Assembly (NCBI GenBank): GCA_945878965.1 | Contig: CAMCUJ010000098.1 | Location: 1-5,873 of the forward strand | Length of the DNA stretch: 5,873 nucleotides | Origin: an uncultured Clostridia bacterium | Lineage (GTDB): Bacteria > Bacillota > Clostridia > Monoglobales > Monoglobaceae | Direction of reading: 5' to 3' | Shown: positions 5,121 through 5,873 of the stretch, one piece after another | Layout: each line of letters starts with the position of its first letter | Position numbering within the stretch: position 1 is the stretch's first letter | Notes under the pieces: model-generated | What the model was told of the DNA's origin: nothing | Databases searched by the model: none | What the model saw: only the letters and a program-made list of their open reading frames with translations | Position numbers and translations under genes: made by a program

Positions 5121-5873
5121 TTAATTTTCCTTTTTCAAGGTAATAAGACCGATTTCAGGGTTATTCATAAACCGAAGTGCCAGTCCGTTATTTCCGCTGC
5201 CACGATTTAAAACCATAGTTGAATTTTTCTTTTTAAACACTCCGCTGTCATATTCGGGAAATATTTTAAGGGAGGCAGAAATCAGACCACCGAGGAAAGG
5301 AATATTAAAAATTCCGCCGTGATTGTGACCTGAAAGGCACAAATCCGCACCCCAGTCCGAATATCCATCAAAGCTTTCGGGACTATGAGCCATCAAAACA
5401 GTAAATTCATTTGGTTTTTCGCCTATCATAGCGTTTATATCCGCCTTTTCAAGGAGCTTTAATTTTCTTAGCTTTGAATAGCACGAAAGCGGAACTGTAA
5501 GACCATAGATATAAATAACCGAATTTCCTTTTTGGAATTTCACGTTTGAATTATCAAGGACTGTTGCATTTCTGTCGCTTAGTTCTTTTGTATATGAATT
5601 TAAAAAATCCAATTCGGGAATTTTCCTGTCAAGACCCAATTCGTGGTTTCCGAAAGACACGCAGACCTGTGCGTCAAGCTCAATTTCCGAGAGAAATTCG
5701 AGAAAAGTATCTGTTCCGGCGTTATTACGCTGAACACAGTCGCCTGTCACCAAGACTATATCTGCATTTGAACTATTTACAAGGTCAAGTATACGTTTAC
5801 CGAATTTACGATTATGCCAATCGGAGATATGCAGAATTTTAAAGCCGTCAAACTCGGTAGGCAGATTTTTAAA
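5121..5873 (-). CDS. Metallophosphoesterase, YkuE/YaeI-like (5' end outside the window)
   Basis: The reading frame is open to the window edge, giving 250 visible residues without an N-terminus. All metal-site motifs of the calcineurin-like phosphoesterase fold are present in order: SDWH (visible residues 17-20), GD (44-45), GNHE (75-78), an AHSPE histidine (163) and SGHNHGG (181-187). The segment LPTEFDGFKILHISDWH at the start and the PEIGLITL ending are typical of the YkuE/YaeI branch, whose members are often membrane-anchored or exported. A signal or membrane segment would lie in the missing part, so it cannot be checked. The substrate is unknown: relatives hydrolyse phosphodiesters with a two-metal centre. 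A downstream TTG (5753) could be called as a start, but the SDWH motif lies upstream of it, so that start would remove a metal ligand site. The gene ends before a strong terminator and is probably transcribed separately from the dcw cluster. Family assignment is firm, function is not. Confidence 0.93.
   Translation of the reverse strand, partial: FKNLPTEFDGFKILHISDWHNRKFGKRILDLVNSSNADIVLVTGDCVQRNNAGTDTFLEFLSEIELDAQVCVSFGNHELGLDRKIPELDFLNSYTKELSDRNATVLDNSNVKFQKGNSVIYIYGLTVPLSCYSKLRKLKLLEKADINAMIGEKPNEFTVLMAHSPESFDGYSDWGADLCLSGHNHGGIFNIPFLGGLISASLKIFPEYDSGVFKKKNSTMVLNRGSGNNGLALRFMNNPEIGLITLKKEN

Noticed and set aside
5121..5753. Start of the metallophosphoesterase at the TTG of 5753
   Set aside because: The frame continues upstream to the window edge and encodes the SDWH metal-binding motif there, so this start would remove an essential part.

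Overview
The window is a chromosomal segment of a low-GC Gram-positive bacterium, most likely a member of the Clostridia, possibly a gut lineage. This rests on AT-rich DNA, Clostridia-like proteins, AT-rich terminators and short GC-rich palindromic intergenic repeats. Every convincing gene lies on the minus strand, so the biology reads from right to left.

At the right edge is the 3' part of a YkuE/YaeI-type metallophosphoesterase gene, whose start lies outside the window. It ends in a Rho-independent terminator (5042-5085). A new transcription unit then begins: the start of the division and cell wall (dcw) cluster. It has a sigma-A-type promoter, a row of MraZ operator boxes placed at the predicted start of transcription, and then mraZ (autoregulator), rsmH (16S rRNA m4C1402 methyltransferase), an ftsL-type septal protein gene and a class B penicillin-binding protein gene (FtsI/PbpB/SpoVD family, two PASTA domains). 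No internal terminator is visible, so read-through from the mraZ promoter to the PBP gene is plausible.

The PBP gene also has its own good promoter in the 248-base gap after ftsL. The predicted transcript starts with a leader of about 147 nt that can fold into a closed multi-branch domain and a second hairpin, and has a long-range pairing that competes with one local stem. This leader is the least explained and most interesting element of the window. It matches no riboswitch or RNA family that I recognise.

The first 296 bases, downstream of the PBP gene, hold no credible gene. They contain a weak terminator-like hairpin at the PBP stop codon, a 39-base-period tandem pair of hairpin repeats, another palindrome of the same geometry (8-bp stem, 5-nt loop), a smaller hairpin, and a T-box-like decamer flanked by two competing complementary segments. 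This looks like an accumulation of mobile or REP-like palindromes between the PBP gene and whatever follows.

The window is mostly a well-known conserved cluster. I see no defence system, CRISPR array or insertion sequence. The novelty, if any, is in the non-coding parts.
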